Shown here: in pieces, positions 1-11,925 of the stretch | Position numbering within the stretch: the stretch's first letter is position 1 | Layout of the letters: each line of letters begins with the position of its first letter | Assembly: GCA_036971715.1 (NCBI GenBank) | Contig: JAVHJL010000005.1 | Location: 62,001-126,000, forward strand | Source: Arthrobotrys musiformis | Taxonomy: Eukaryota; Ascomycota; Orbiliomycetes; Orbiliales; Orbiliaceae | Direction: 5' to 3' | Length of the DNA stretch: 64,000 bases | Position numbers and translations under genes: made by a program | The notes under the pieces: generated by a model | Told to the model about the DNA's origin: nothing | The model's input: the letters and a program-made list of their open reading frames with translations, nothing else | Databases searched by the model: none

Positions 1-800
1 ATAAAAAGCAAGCCGCTGAGAAAGGAATTACGTCTAGCCTACCGAAGAGCGTAGTATTACTGCTACGTCAAACGATACCTTTGTAAATTTCAACCACCAC
101 AAAAAGATATTAGGATATGCCAAGAAATTACAATACTGACCCACAAAATAATACGGCTTGCCTTTGGTTGCGAATTTATATTTTGAAAGAATGTCCGTGT
201 TTCAACGGCGGGTAGGCTAGTAGGAAATGGTGACTTCTAGTCAGCTTTCAGTGGATAATAGGTTGTCTCGTAAACCAATGCTAGGGCCTTTGCAATATAG
301 ACCGCCCCAATTAGGCAATTTTAAAAGAACCTGTAAAAAGGGCCAAAACTGGCCTCAGCCTTTAGAGCCAACACTAGTATTCAAAGTGGAGTTGGCTATC
401 CTAAAAGTGGGTCCATTTGCGAAAATTCCTCATATGATATCACTCTACTATGCCTAAGGAAACTAGGCGTAAGAATCACATCGGTTGCCTGGACCCTGTT
501 TGCAACAAAGGTAAACTAAGAATCACCGGGACGCCACTGGGGTCTCTTTGTTCCACTCTCAAGACGCACCTAGATACGTGCCCTTGATTTAATTCCAGAC
601 GTTTCCTAGTCGAATATCTAGCAGGGATATATAGTACTTCATGGATTCGTATCTGTTCCACTTCCCGCTACATTTGCACAAATACGTTCCTCAATTATGC
701 CTGTACATCGATCGCTCATTCGTCCATAATCGGTAGCATTTGGTGTACGAGATAGCGTTCTTCCCATACGAGGCTAATTTCTGGCCCCTTGCCTTTAACC

Positions 801-808
801 TATAAATA
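801..808 (+). promoter_or_regulatory. TATA-like box upstream of the ALS gene
   Basis: TATAAATA lies about 190 bp before the proposed ATG at 998. The match is good, but the distance to a transcription start cannot be read from sequence, and AT-rich DNA gives such matches by chance. Confidence 0.3.
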
Positions 809-907
809 CTATTGCGAAAACCTCCCATAAGCCTCTTAAAAATCATTTCCTACTAGTTTCTCACCAATATATATATCAGTATTAAATTATATATATTCGC
901 TAGGTCC

Positions 908-927
908 TATAGTACTATAGTACTATA
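908..927. repeat. Perfect 20-bp palindrome
   Basis: TATAGTACTATAGTACTATA equals its own reverse complement and also reads as a tandem of TATAGTAC units. It lies 70 bp upstream of the proposed ALS start. It could be a dimer binding site or a by-product of AT-rich composition. Confidence 0.6.
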
Positions 928-997
928 CCGACAGAATCAAGAAATACTTCAATAAAGGTCGATCTTTTTGTTATCGGTGTATACTCACAACAGTGAA

Positions 998-3794
998 ATG
1001 ATCCCTAGATCAACTTTAAATCTTTCTCGGCAACGGGGTATCTCGAAGGTCACGACGTCTTCACCTATTATACAAATCAAAGCTACTCTTGCCTCCAAGG
1101 CACGTCCAAACTCTAATATAAAACATGAACAATTGCGAAAACAGTCTACTGCAGCAGCGTGCGTCCCCCTTATTTGCTCCGCTCCACTGGATCCATAGAA
1201 AAGGGATTCCATTGGCTTTGCTATCTCTATTTCAGGGCCCACAAGTAACCCATATATATCTATCTGTAGAGCTGTGGCGGAAATCCAGGACTTCATGCCG
1301 TTTCCCGACTTCAACATCCCAAAGGCACCTCAGATATATCCTCTAGAGCCTCCACCAAACAAAACGCCGAAGCTGCCGATTCAACCGCCACAAATATCGC
1401 CCGATACTCCCAATCTCGATACAAGATTGAACAATGACCACTCGTAAGCTATATACACAAATCTTTTCCACTCAAAAAGATCTTAAGAATGCCATTTGTA
1501 GGCCAATTCGTTATGTTTTACTAAGTTGACCTTCGGTAATAGATTAGTTGGGATGACAGGGGGGCAAATCGTTGCGGAAATGTTCACTCGGCATAACGTT
1601 GAACATATTTGTAAGTACAACCTCGAATGCCCTCTAGAGTTTTACCCCACATGTACATACTTTTACCAGTGTTGAAACTCTAAAAGTTACCAGCTACTAA
1701 TATTTCTTTAGTTAGCATCAGCGGTGGTGCGGTTATCCCAATACTAGACGCGCTCCACAAGCACCCCACAATAGATCTAGTCCAACCCAGACACGAACAG
1801 TGCGGAGGGCATATGGCAGAAGGCTACGCCCGTGTTTCGGGGAAGCCCGGGATAGTTCTCGTTACTTCTGGTCCCGGAGCCACAAATATGGTTACACCAT
1901 TGCAAGATGCTCTGAGTGATGGAGTTCCTCTCGTTGTAATATGTGGTCAAGTTCGCACTTCGTTAGTCGGTACAGATTCATTTCAGGAGACAGATATGAT
2001 AGGGATTAGTAAGCCCTGTACTAAATGGAATCACATGGTGAGGACTGTCGAGGAGATCCCCCGTCGTATCAACGAAGCCTTCGAAATTGCAACGTCAGGA
2101 CGACCAGGACCAGTTTTACTCGAAATTCCGATCGATGTTGGGGCATCCGTACTCAAAAAGCCAGTGAGCTTAAAGCCTGTGATCCCCAACCTCAAAATGC
2201 TAGCACTTCAAAACACTGTCCTGCGGCCTACCGACATAATTGCTCCGAACCCTCTTATCGGGGGCAAGGCAGGTTCCCAGATGCAACAACGCAACCTCAT
2301 GGCAACAATTGAAAGAAGCGCCAAGCTAATCAACATGGCGAAAAAGCCCGTCATTTATGCCGGCCATGGTGTTCTCTCTAAGGAGGAAGGACCGATATTG
2401 TTGAGAGAACTGGCCGAGAAAGCCCAAATACCAGTGACAACGACGCTACATGGTCTGGGATGCTTCGATGAGGATGATGAAAAGAGTCTTCATATGCTCG
2501 GAATGCACGGGGCCATATATGCAAATCTAGCAATGCAAGAGGCAGATTGTATTATTGCCTTGGGGGCAAGGTTCGACGACAGGGCCACTGGGAATGTTGC
2601 AGGTATGTGATATTGGGCTCGCTCCATGGCCTCCACCAACACAAAACCCTCGTACATCCCAAAGCAAAATCCAACACTTCCTTGATTGGGTCCGCATGTG
2701 ATATGTGCATATGCATATATGCATGCGCACGACTGTACTAGCTCCCCTTATATAAGCTTATCAAGACTTGACATGACATCAATCGAATCAACGACATAAG
2801 TATGGACAGTAACTAACATTGGCAATTCCTTCCACAGAGTTCGCTCCAGCCGCGAAAGAAGCAGCTGCCAAGGGAAAAGGCGGAATCATTCACTTCGAGA
2901 TACAACCAAAGAATATCAACAAGGTTGTTGAGGTGACGGAAGCCGTAGAGGGGGATCTCTCAGCTAACCTCGAGCTACTTCTACCACTGATAGATGGAGT
3001 AAGGTCTAGAAAAGATTGGCTAGGGCGAATAAAGGAGTTGAAGGCGCAATTCCCCCTCAGCAATTTCAACCGTGCGCCGGAAAGTGGTCTTTTAAGTCCC
3101 CAGTTCGTCATTGAAGAACTCTCCAGGCTCACCGAACCCTATAAAGATCAGGTCATCATAACAACCGGTGTTGGGCAACACCAGATGTGGACAGCTCAAC
3201 ATTACAAATGGAAACATCCTCGAACTATTGTAACATCCGGCGGATTGGGCACTATGGGGTTTGGCCTTCCGAGCGCTATCGGAGCAAAACTGGCGCAGCC
3301 TAACAAAATTGTTATCGACATTGACGGCGACGCCAGCTTTCAAATGACGCTTATGGAATTAAAGACGGCAGCGTTATATAATCTCGGCGTCAAGATCATC
3401 ATCTTTAACAACGACGAGTCGGGAATGGTTTCGCAATGGCAGTCTATGTTCTTGCAAGACAGATTCACGTGAGTTACTCTATTTTACATTTTCTAGGCTA
3501 CAACTAACTCCTTCGACCCCCAGACTCGCCCATCACGAGAATCCGGATTTTGTAAAAGTGGCAGAGGGTATGGGTGTCAAAGCAATCCGGGTGTCAAGAG
3601 CAGACCAACTCGAAGATGCCCTAACAACAATGCTTGAATATGATGGTCCGATATTATTGGACGCAGTTATAGATCGAAAAGTAGCCCTTTACCCGATGGT
3701 GGCACCTGGAAAAGGTTTAAGCGAATATCTGGCTTATGATGAGGCGGCAGAGAAAGAGCGCCGCGCTCTATTAAAAAAACGAACGGGGTACTAG
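998..3794 (+). CDS. ilv2: Acetolactate (acetohydroxyacid) synthase catalytic subunit, divergent paralogue
   Basis: ThDP-dependent enzyme of the first common step of branched-chain amino acid synthesis, normally mitochondrial. Proposed exons are 998-1158, 1270-1443, 1543-1610, 1712-2602, 2838-3468 and 3524-3794 (731 aa). Exon 1 encodes a basic, Ser/Thr-rich presequence-like N-terminus; its joining to exon 2 is the least certain splice. The catalytic Glu is E163 (in HEQ); the ThDP-binding GDAS...NN block and the ARFDDR and SQWQS motifs are present. Odd points: the usual FGYPGG reads FSISGG, HEQGAG reads HEQCGG, and GQVP reads GQVR (R216), which is the classic sulfonylurea-resistance proline. 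GTDAFQE reads GTDSFQE (S224). The gene stands alone in gene-poor DNA, so it is probably a second copy rather than the housekeeping ILV2. Family assignment is certain; role and start are inferred. Confidence 0.88.
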
Positions 3795-5139
3795 GACAAG
3801 AGCGGCTAGCTTTATAGTTGCAGATTCAACTTTTAGACTTGCTGGTAGCACCTTTTTTTTTATTCTTTTCACTGCTTTAAAAAATTCTGTTTAGCTATTA
3901 GAGCGGTACCTCCGGCAACGCGCTGGCTTTGTTGTATTAATTAAGAGCAATAGATTGAACCTCGGTTACAGACCCAGAACTTCCCTAGATCTAGATACAC
4001 CAAGCAAGCGATTGAACCCAAAAGTACTCGAGTCGATCGTGTAATTATAATATTAACGTTAAAATTACGCGTTAAGGCTAACACAGTCTAAAATTGAGGG
4101 GTGGAGTCTGGTAACGAGATAAATGTAATCCTGTATGCTCCTAGGTGCGCAATGCAAACTATACTCGATCGATCATGCAAGCACTCAAGTTGAGGGTCCC
4201 CGAAACATATATATCGTAGCTCTTATTGGTGCCTCCATAGCTATAGCTTGAGCTATTGAGTTTGCGATCCGATAAACAGTCTACTAACTGCAAATTGCTA
4301 CGGGTTCTTGTTTATGCGGTCCAAATTGTACCACGAAGTACCGTTTCGATCTCCCCTAACCCTCGACCATGGTCATATGTATCCAAGTTGGCCGTCTGGC
4401 ATATGCATCAAGGCCACAATGGCGGGTTTCTAGTTGTTGGCTTATTTACCCGGTTTACCCACAACATAGAACATGCGGCAGTCCAGGGTCGTATTTTGCT
4501 AACCTGTAACAGTCTAGCCACGTTACACCGCCCCGATTAGTAAACTATTGTCAAGAATATCAAGCTTTCTCTCTGTGTTTCTTGGAATACCGGTCCATAA
4601 ATTACTTTAATGCAGGGACAGCCTTGCGGTTTCTGAGGATGCCAATAATAAAGACTCGACGTGTGGCAGTTGTAACATTATAGTGTTCCATTGTTGAAAT
4701 TATCCAGGTGGTATGGCCACCCGCGACTCACCACATCGCATGAAAGTATAACGCGACCATTGCCAAATATACTATTGTAGGATCCGATTCTTCCCCCAAG
4801 CCCTCTCGTTCGACTTGTGAGTTAATTCGAGTTTATGTTATACACATTATGAGAGCGATCGTGGGAATATATATAGATAGGAATGATGACGGCCTATATA
4901 GCTATCCTCATTTACCCCAGATCTGAGGCCCCATCGATATCCAGCCAACTCAACAAAGCACCGCGAGTAATATATCTCCTACAAAAAATATTAAATATAT
5001 CCTCACCTACTTTCTTAACTCATTCCGTTCGAAATCTACTGGAGCTACCTCCACGCCGTATCCACGCAGTCTCGTAATTGCAACCAAAGGATCCACGACT
5101 CGTTCAACAGCTGTAGCAAAATCCAACGCCCACAACACA
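3795..5139. other. Gene-free stretch
   Basis: Contains the 3' flank of the ALS gene (T-run near 3850) and AT-rich DNA without a convincing reading frame. Two TA-rich segments near 4870 and 4895 could belong to the promoter of the small ORF at 5140. Confidence 0.4.
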
Positions 5140-5460
5140 ATGTCCCCCACACTCCCCCACGCCCAGCCACAAGCCACGTCCTCGAGCAGAGAGACCCTTG
5201 TCGAAGTTTCCTCCAGATATCGATCAGATTCCATCACAGACCCCTCTAAACCTCAAGCGAATACATTCTTCGGCCGTTGGAGACAGTTGATCATATCTAT
5301 CGCCGTATTTTTGTTTCTCCTCGGAGGAACAATCGGGATGATTGTCGCAATCTTCCGACTCAAACAGTCCAGTCATCACGATTGGCAGGAAGCATACGCA
5401 ACTAGCAGGCCAAGCAGCATCACTTCGAATTCGTTACCTATCGTCACTCCGAGGGTTTAG
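5140..5460 (+). CDS. Hypothetical small single-pass membrane protein
   Basis: 106 codons. Residues 1-48 are Ser/Pro/Thr-rich and polar. Residues 49-72 form one strongly hydrophobic segment rich in Ile, Phe, Leu and Gly, which looks like a transmembrane helix. A polar tail of about 34 residues follows. The 80 bp before the ATG are CA-rich and the ATG sits in an ACACAATG context typical of fungal leaders, which supports expression. I recognise no family. The tail ends abruptly, so the true gene may continue through an unseen intron or be a truncated remnant. Confidence 0.35.
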   Translation: MSPTLPHAQPQATSSSRETLVEVSSRYRSDSITDPSKPQANTFFGRWRQLIISIAVFLFLLGGTIGMIVAIFRLKQSSHHDWQEAYATSRPSSITSNSLPIVTPRV

Positions 5461-8400
5461 ATCCCTTACTTTTTGGAGTTCATTACATCGAAATCTATCG
5501 AGCTATTCGCCGCTCTGTCACCTTCGGTTTCGCACCCCAAACCTCGAGCTAAGCCAAGCCAATATCTTTGCAATTGGCACTAGAGTGCAGAATACTGTAC
5601 GCGAGATTATGAACAGCACTACTGAGGCACTAATATATACTTAATACTTCCCTTGAAGATTTCGAGCATCTGGAGCGAACGGCGCTCTCACCAGTTACAC
5701 GACCTTTTGTTTGACCCCCTATCGCAATCACATCATCGCACGATGTAGTTTAGATGTTATACACGCTCACCTTCGATAACTATAATAATGTTACCCATGC
5801 GGCACTATCAGCATTTATTTAGACATTTAGGCCTATACTTTATTTAAAGCAATGAATTAGCCACCCCGCGGTAATTATTATCGAAGACCAGCCGTTCGAT
5901 CCTCAATCGCAATTGGGAAGAGTCATTTATGGCGTTATGGCACAGACGAATAGCTTCAACGAAAACGTCAAGCCTATACGAAAAGAGTTGTCCCTGGCCT
6001 TATAAGCTTAGAGTTCAGTCGGGGTCTAAATTTGTACAAGAAGGGGGAGTGTTGAGCAGTGGATAGTAGCCTCGAGACCCCCCGCGTGGATAGGAACATT
6101 TAGCATCGCAGATACATGATGCGACAACAGATACTACTTATAACACCAATTGGTACCAAGCGCCTTCAATTAACGGCCCCTCCTAGCTCCAAAGCTTTTT
6201 TTCAATGCCTCTACCATTGCTTCTCCTCGTTAATTTATGTTTCCGCCTACGTAATGCAGTTTGAAATTCTTTCTCGGCTTCGGGCTGAAGAGAAACCAGG
6301 GAAGAATCAAACTAGGTACGAGTATGTACGTATGTATGTACATACTACTGACTTCGACGAAGTATCTCATATCCTTCCAGCAAAAAGCTAAACATGATTG
6401 TTTCATCGGAATGTGCACGCAGGCTCTAAAAAATACGCCCATACGCTTTTTAGTCCCACGCTATGCACACTTATACATGTTTATTCCCCTATCTTTAGAC
6501 GAGTATATACTTGTGTACAGCAATCTCAGCCCCGTCAAAGCTTGGAAGTCTTGGATAATCGCTCACACGACCCCTAAATATACCATTCGTGCAATCGATC
6601 CTCTTGGGCTTCTCAACTAGATCTGGATGCACATTTATATACCTGAATAAGCCTATCCGCTGTACCAAACTTTTAAAAGGCTCCGTCTTCACAGGATCCC
6701 GCGCTTTGCGGGGCGATGTAACATCACTGTCGGAAAGGGCTCCCGCGAGGATTAATCAAAGACCAAGGGATGAATGTATATTATCATCACATAAGGAAGC
6801 TCACAGGCCCCGTGAGTCTGCGGGTAGTACAGTCTGATGGTAACTTGAAATTGGGACGTTCGCTATTCCTATATACATGTATACATCCCTAAAAACTTTA
6901 AGGTTGTACTTTTATTATAGAGGAAGGCTATAGTTCTGTATCATATACGTAGATTTCACAAAGGAGGCTGTTGCTTGTCTATGGGAGCTTTAAGAAAGCA
7001 AGTACTTAAGTAGTTAGCAATCACTGGTACCCAACATCAATCGTGATCTAGATCTAGATATCTTAATCCGGTCGCATCCAAAACACCCAGGGCAAATACA
7101 GATCTGCAGAATTCTGTAGATATATACACACACATTTTGAAACTGACTACTCACGTACGCTATATATATATATAGCAGATAGCCTCATACCGCTGTTTGG
7201 AAGGAGCTCTATACATGCAAAGGAGACAGTCGCCAAGTATGAATGCACTTTCGACGTGTCTGGGATATGGCCAATAACAGAGATTCAAATTCCACATGCG
7301 CAGCCCTATCTCACTGCCAGGCTTGATCGGGTGGTTTTTCCCTGGTTTGCTTGGAAATTTAAAAATCCTTCGGGATCTAAATCAACGACAAAGCCACAAT
7401 GCGACCAAACGATTATCCTATTCTCGGCCCCACTCATCCCAACCAGGCGAAAATACAATAGCGACTAGTGAAAACTAGGAACTAAGAGGGGATACGGAGC
7501 TACGGAGTAGACATTACCGTCCTAAAGTTGAGATTGATGAGAACACATCTAGTCCCAACTAGAACTAGACCGACAGTTAAGCTTAATTCCAACTTTGCAG
7601 GATCGGAGGCTCAGCTTTCTAGAATAGCGCTAGTTATGAGCTCGGCCCCATTTATTCCCTCATGGAAACCTTGTCTCAAGGTCTCGTGAGCCATAGCTGC
7701 AACGAGAGATCCAATAAGATTTCCTCCTATTAAACTGATTGCAAAGCTTTAAAGACCCTTCGAGCTCGAGGCTTTCTGCGCCAATGTGCCAAGTTTAAGC
7801 TGAAGATGTGACAACCCCAGCACCCATTAATTAGAATTATGTCCCTCGCTATACCCACAGGATATTCCAAATTATTCTCGTGGTTATGAAGATGAGGCAA
7901 AAAATATCCATTTTGATTTGACGGGAAAGATGCATAATTTTCCCGCACTCACAGACATGGGAGGGTCTTAGTTTCGGGCCCAACTAACGTTAATGCGTTA
8001 CGAGTTGCTTGTCACATCCCAGGTTGAGGCTCTAATCGTCTCTTGCTTCTAGTGCGAAAGCTAGAAGGCTGAAGAGGAGATAATGGGAAGGCTTTAGGAA
8101 TGGTGCATATAGCCGAACAAATCACCAACCAACATCCAACCCCATGTTGGACAAACACGAGCCCGGTCTTTTGTGTCACCATCCCGCGATAGGCCATTTG
8201 CCCGCTGCAATGCAAGGAGACAGAGGAGCAGTAGTTAGAGCAAGGCTGTCGAAAGTGGCCCTCCCGCCGTTAGTCTCGTCAGCCGCGCCAGCCAATTTTA
8301 ACATCATGGCGCACGTTTTGAGGAGCTCGAACGCCGCAAAATCCAACAGCCCACCACAAGTTGGAAAGTTAATTGTGCGATTGTGATATCAAACACTTGG

Positions 8401-8599
8401 CATGGGAAACAAGAAGTGTATAAAGTCCATGGCATCGGCAGGCCAAGAGCATAGCCCTGGCTCTTGGGCTCGGATTCGCGAGTGGCGATTGATATCATTG
8501 AATTTCGGTCACATCACTTTCGAAATTTCAAGCCTTGAACACCTTAGGTCCGTCGCCTTTGGCTAAACACCTGCATCCCCATTAGCGGATGTTATTCCA

Positions 8600-8618
8600 C
8601 CACGTCTTAAAGACGTGG
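8600..8618. repeat. 19-bp palindrome with CACGTC/GACGTG arms
   Basis: CCACGTCTT-A-AAGACGTGG: two perfect 9-bp arms around one base, about 460 bp upstream of the subtilisin ATG. The ACGT core resembles bZIP or bHLH target sites, so an upstream regulatory element is possible. Confidence 0.45.
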
Positions 8619-8954
8619 ATTATATGCAATCACGCCATATGACTCCCAAGCTCAAGCCGGGACCCAACGGGAAACCCCGCCTCTCGTTATTGTCAACGTT
8701 TTCCAATGATCTCGGCCACGGAGACCCAACCTGCATATGCCTTTTTGCAGGATCTTCAGGGACTATAGGCTAGATCTAGATTTAGACTCAAAATACAACT
8801 GGCGTGGAGTGGAGTATGCGCCCGTGCCTTCAAGGCTAACTAAGAGCAGCTGAATCAACAACCTTGCGACCGCTGTACCCAGTATGGGGTGACCCTCTAC
8901 AGTTCCACAGCAGAGCCGCGAGGCTACACCGTTCAAGCGCGCACAATTTAAAAG

Positions 8955-8961
8955 TATATAA
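8955..8961 (+). promoter_or_regulatory. TATA box of the subtilisin gene
   Basis: TATATAA followed by GG, 117 bp upstream of the ATG at 9078, in a leader otherwise free of ATGs in good context. The spacing suits a regulated fungal promoter. Confidence 0.5.
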
Positions 8962-9077
8962 GGATGGCCGTACTGCGACGGAGATAGTTTTAAAATTTCA
9001 GAATATCTCTCGATCCACCAGCATTTCCTTCCTTAACTATCATCTTCTTTTCATAGAAGAATCATCCTTGTCGAACT

Positions 9078-10578
9078 ATGCATTTGCCATCTCTTACCTC
9101 CCTACTACCCCTTGTGGGTCTCTTTCTCCAAGTGTCGGCAGACCTAACTGTTATCAATGCCGACAACGTAGCAAAGGGCTCAAACAGCTACATTGTTGTC
9201 CTCAAGCCTTCCACAAACCGGACTCAGGCTCAGGAGCATACTCACCGCATTTCTACATACCATCGAGCACGGAGTCTTGAAGAACGTGCTGGAACCACTG
9301 GTATTGGTGGTGAATTCAGCATCGATGGCACCGGTCCCAGCTTCAAGGGATACAGTGTTCACTGTGACGGCCGAACTCTAAAAGAAATTCTTAGATCGCC
9401 AGAGGTAATGCATATTTTTCTTCCCACGCAGAGACTTCGTTCATCTCGCTCTCTAACACAATCCCACCGGAATAGGTCCAATATGTCGAGGCAGACACAA
9501 AGACCAAAGCTGATGTAATCCAAAGCTCATCAACTTGGGGTCTTGCCCGTATTTCGTACAAGTGGCTCCCATGGCCCTATAAGTACCGATATGTCTCTAC
9601 CTGGGCTGGAAACGGAATCACTGCCTACGTCGTCGATAGTGGGGTTCGAATTACCCACACGGTAAGCCTTTCCACCTTCCCTACCCCCACTGATCCTAGG
9701 AACCTTAGCTCTTTCTTACACATTATACACGCAACAGGAATTCGAAGGCCGAGCGAAATACGGCTTCAACGCTGCCACTGGTACCAGCAACACTGACAAG
9801 TACGGCCACGGTACGCACGTCGCAGGTACTGTAGCCGGCAAAACATTCGGAGTAGCGAAGAAAGCAAAGATCATCTCAGTCAAAGTCCTCGATGATAAAG
9901 GAGACGGTTGGTCTACGTGGACAGTCGCTGGTTTGAATTGGGGTAAGTAGTCGAGTCTTCCTCAGTACAACTACTTAACTGTAAATGCTAATTACAATAA
10001 TAGTTGGAAAATACGCCAAACCCGGGAAGAGCGTCGTCAACTTATCGCTTGGAGGCCCGAAATCAAAGGCTGTCAACGACGCTGTTGAAGCTCTCTACCG
10101 AAAAGGAATCGTTGTCGTTGTATCTGCGGGGAATAAGAATGTATGATGTACCCCCAAACCCCCCTGAATTTGGCCCTACTTCAATTACAACCGCTAATAT
10201 GTGTATGCAAACGTTCAGCTTCCAGCCGCCAACTACTCTCCCGCATCCGCTCCTAATGCTATCACCGTTGCAGCCACTGATAGCTGGGACTGGAGGGCCG
10301 ATTTCTCCAACTACGGTGCTTTGGTGGACATTTTCGCCCCCGGTGTGAATATCCGTAGCGCATATCCTACCTCCAACACCGCCACCCAATACCTAGACGG
10401 AACTTCTATGGCCGCCCCACATGTCGCCGGCCTTGCGGCCTATTTCTTGAGCAGCAAGACTGCGTACCAAAGCCCACTCACCATCCGCAACAGAATCGTC
10501 ACCAATTCTTGGAAGGGTTTCGTTTGGTACGCTGGAACCGGCTCGCCAAACAGGCTGGCCTACAATGGCTACGCTTAA
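9078..10578 (+). CDS. Secreted subtilisin-like serine protease (S8, proteinase K type) with I9 propeptide
   Basis: Extracellular endopeptidase. Exons are 9078-9404, 9476-9661, 9738-9942, 10004-10140 and 10219-10578, giving 404 aa. Residues 1-21 are a signal peptide (hydrophobic core, cleavage after VSA). An inhibitor-I9 propeptide follows, from about residue 35 to the VEAD segment near residue 115. The S8 domain carries the full triad: D163 (VVDSG), H195 (GHGTHVAG), S348 (GTSMAAPH), with oxyanion Asn N283 (SAGN). The C-terminus ends soon after the catalytic domain, as in cuticle-degrading and alkaline proteases of ascomycetes. Only one cysteine is obvious, in the propeptide, so proteinase-K-type disulfides are absent. 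Splicing at all four introns restores known family motifs. A role in attack on nematode or insect cuticle, or in plain nutrition, is inference. Confidence 0.93.
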
Positions 10579-11347
10579 GGGGCGGAATTTAAGCTGCATG
10601 GGCGCTCACACCTATAATATCGGATATTTTTTAATGTGTTTTTTGTACTGTCTCTTTTACATCGCCACTACAGCATGCCTAGTAGTAGCACACACACACA
10701 CACACACACACACACATGCGAACTATCATCATGTTTTTGTTCGTCTTTACCCCTTTCTTATTTTTTTTTTTTTTTTTACCCCGTTTAGCTTCACAAAATT
10801 AATGTACTGGCGTTCATGAGATTATGAGAATATAATATTATGGTTTTGATTTCGCAATGAAATTGGCACTTGTGGACGCCAAAAGTCCTCCGGGTTTCCC
10901 CATGTGCGCGTATGCTCAACATTAAAAACGTCTGCATACCTAAGTATATACCTATGCATAGATATAGATGACCGTCTCGTAGCTAAGAATAATGGTACCA
11001 ACAAGATCTAGACTAAGATCTTACCGAGTGTCACATGTATATTGTTCTTATACTGGTGGCTTTTATGAGACTTCACCAACAGCACCAGCAAGATCCAGAC
11101 AAGGGCGAGACCATGGTACCAATAGAATCAAAACCGGTGTGTACTCGGCTGCGGCTGAATTTCGGTGTTGCATTCTGAGTCGGGTTGTGTTGGCGCCAAG
11201 CTTCCCGCCATTCGCATTCGCGGTAACTCCGCGTCCAGCGCCCGACATCACGAGCTTCGATCAAAATCATCACCACTTACCAACCCCATACCTCCCCAGC
11301 ACACAGCCCATCCTTTCTACGGACGTAATACTGTAATACCCGCAAAT
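10579..11347. other. Intergenic region between the subtilisin and PEX4
   Basis: 3' flank of the protease with a (CA)14 microsatellite at 10689-10716 and a T-run near 10761-10777, then the promoter of PEX4. No gene seen. Confidence 0.5.
10689..10716. repeat. (CA)14 microsatellite
   Basis: Fourteen uninterrupted CA units about 110 bp after the protease stop codon, probably in its 3' flank. Confidence 0.9.
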
Positions 11348-11925
11348 ATGGCCTCCGGATCCGCCGCGCTAAACAGACGCCTAATTCAAGAGCTACACAA
11401 ATCCCGACAGGAGGATAACCCGGCACTGACGTACCTGTCTCCTCCTGACGATAGCGACCTTCACCACTGGCGCGCCGGACTTCGGGGAACGCCCGATTCC
11501 CCCTACGAAGGTGGCGTATGGGATGTGGACATCGTGATCCCGGATAACTATCCCCTCGCACCGCCAACTATCAAGTTCATCACCAAGATCTGCCATCCCA
11601 ATGTCCATATCAAGGTACGGGGAGGCTCCCATCACAAAATAACACTGCCGTTCGGTTGTTTCGCAGTATTGTTTACTCACTGATTTGGATCATGTTACAG
11701 ACCGGCGAAATCTGCCTCGACCTCCTCAAGTCCGAATGGTCCGCGGCATACACTATTTCCTCGACCATGACCGCAATACAAACCCTCCTGACGAGCCCGG
11801 AGCCAGACAGTCCACTGAACGTAGATGCAGCGTCTTTGCTCAGATCCGGGGATACGATGGGATACGAGAGCCTGGTACGGTACTATGTTTGGCGATACGC
11901 AAGGAAGGAGGATGATGAGATATGA
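11348..11925 (+). CDS. pex4: Peroxisomal ubiquitin-conjugating enzyme E2 (peroxin-4)
   Basis: E2 that monoubiquitinates the import receptor PEX5 so that it can be recycled from the peroxisomal membrane; PEX22 is the usual anchor. Exons are 11348-11614 and 11701-11925, giving 163 aa, a normal size for PEX4. The UBC fold is complete: N-terminal helix, the SPYEGGVW strand, the YPLAPP turn, and the active-site loop with catalytic Cys C94 in EICLDLL. The C-terminal half has the PEPDSPLN motif and the LLRSGD...GYESLVR helix, which are typical of PEX4 rather than other E2s. The intron lies just before the active-site Cys. The ATG at 11348 is the first in frame after a pyrimidine-rich leader. Confidence 0.93.

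Larger units (their letters stand above)
1..997. other. AT-rich gene-free stretch upstream of the ALS gene
   Basis: No reading frame here has coding character. The stretch is AT-rich, with runs of TA dinucleotides around 865-895 and a perfect 20-bp palindrome at 908-927. The 3' end probably contains the promoter of the acetolactate synthase gene that starts at 998. Confidence 0.5.
5461..9077. other. Gene-free stretch of 3.6 kb
   Basis: Many stops in all frames and only short ORFs without family resemblance or coding character. TA-rich patches occur near 6850-6890 and 7150-7180. The last part is the promoter of the subtilisin gene, with a palindrome at 8600-8618 and a TATA box at 8955. Confidence 0.5.

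Noticed and set aside
10063..10389. 108-codon frame antisense to the subtilisin
   Set aside because: Shadow of the S8 coding exons; the sense strand explains the open frame.
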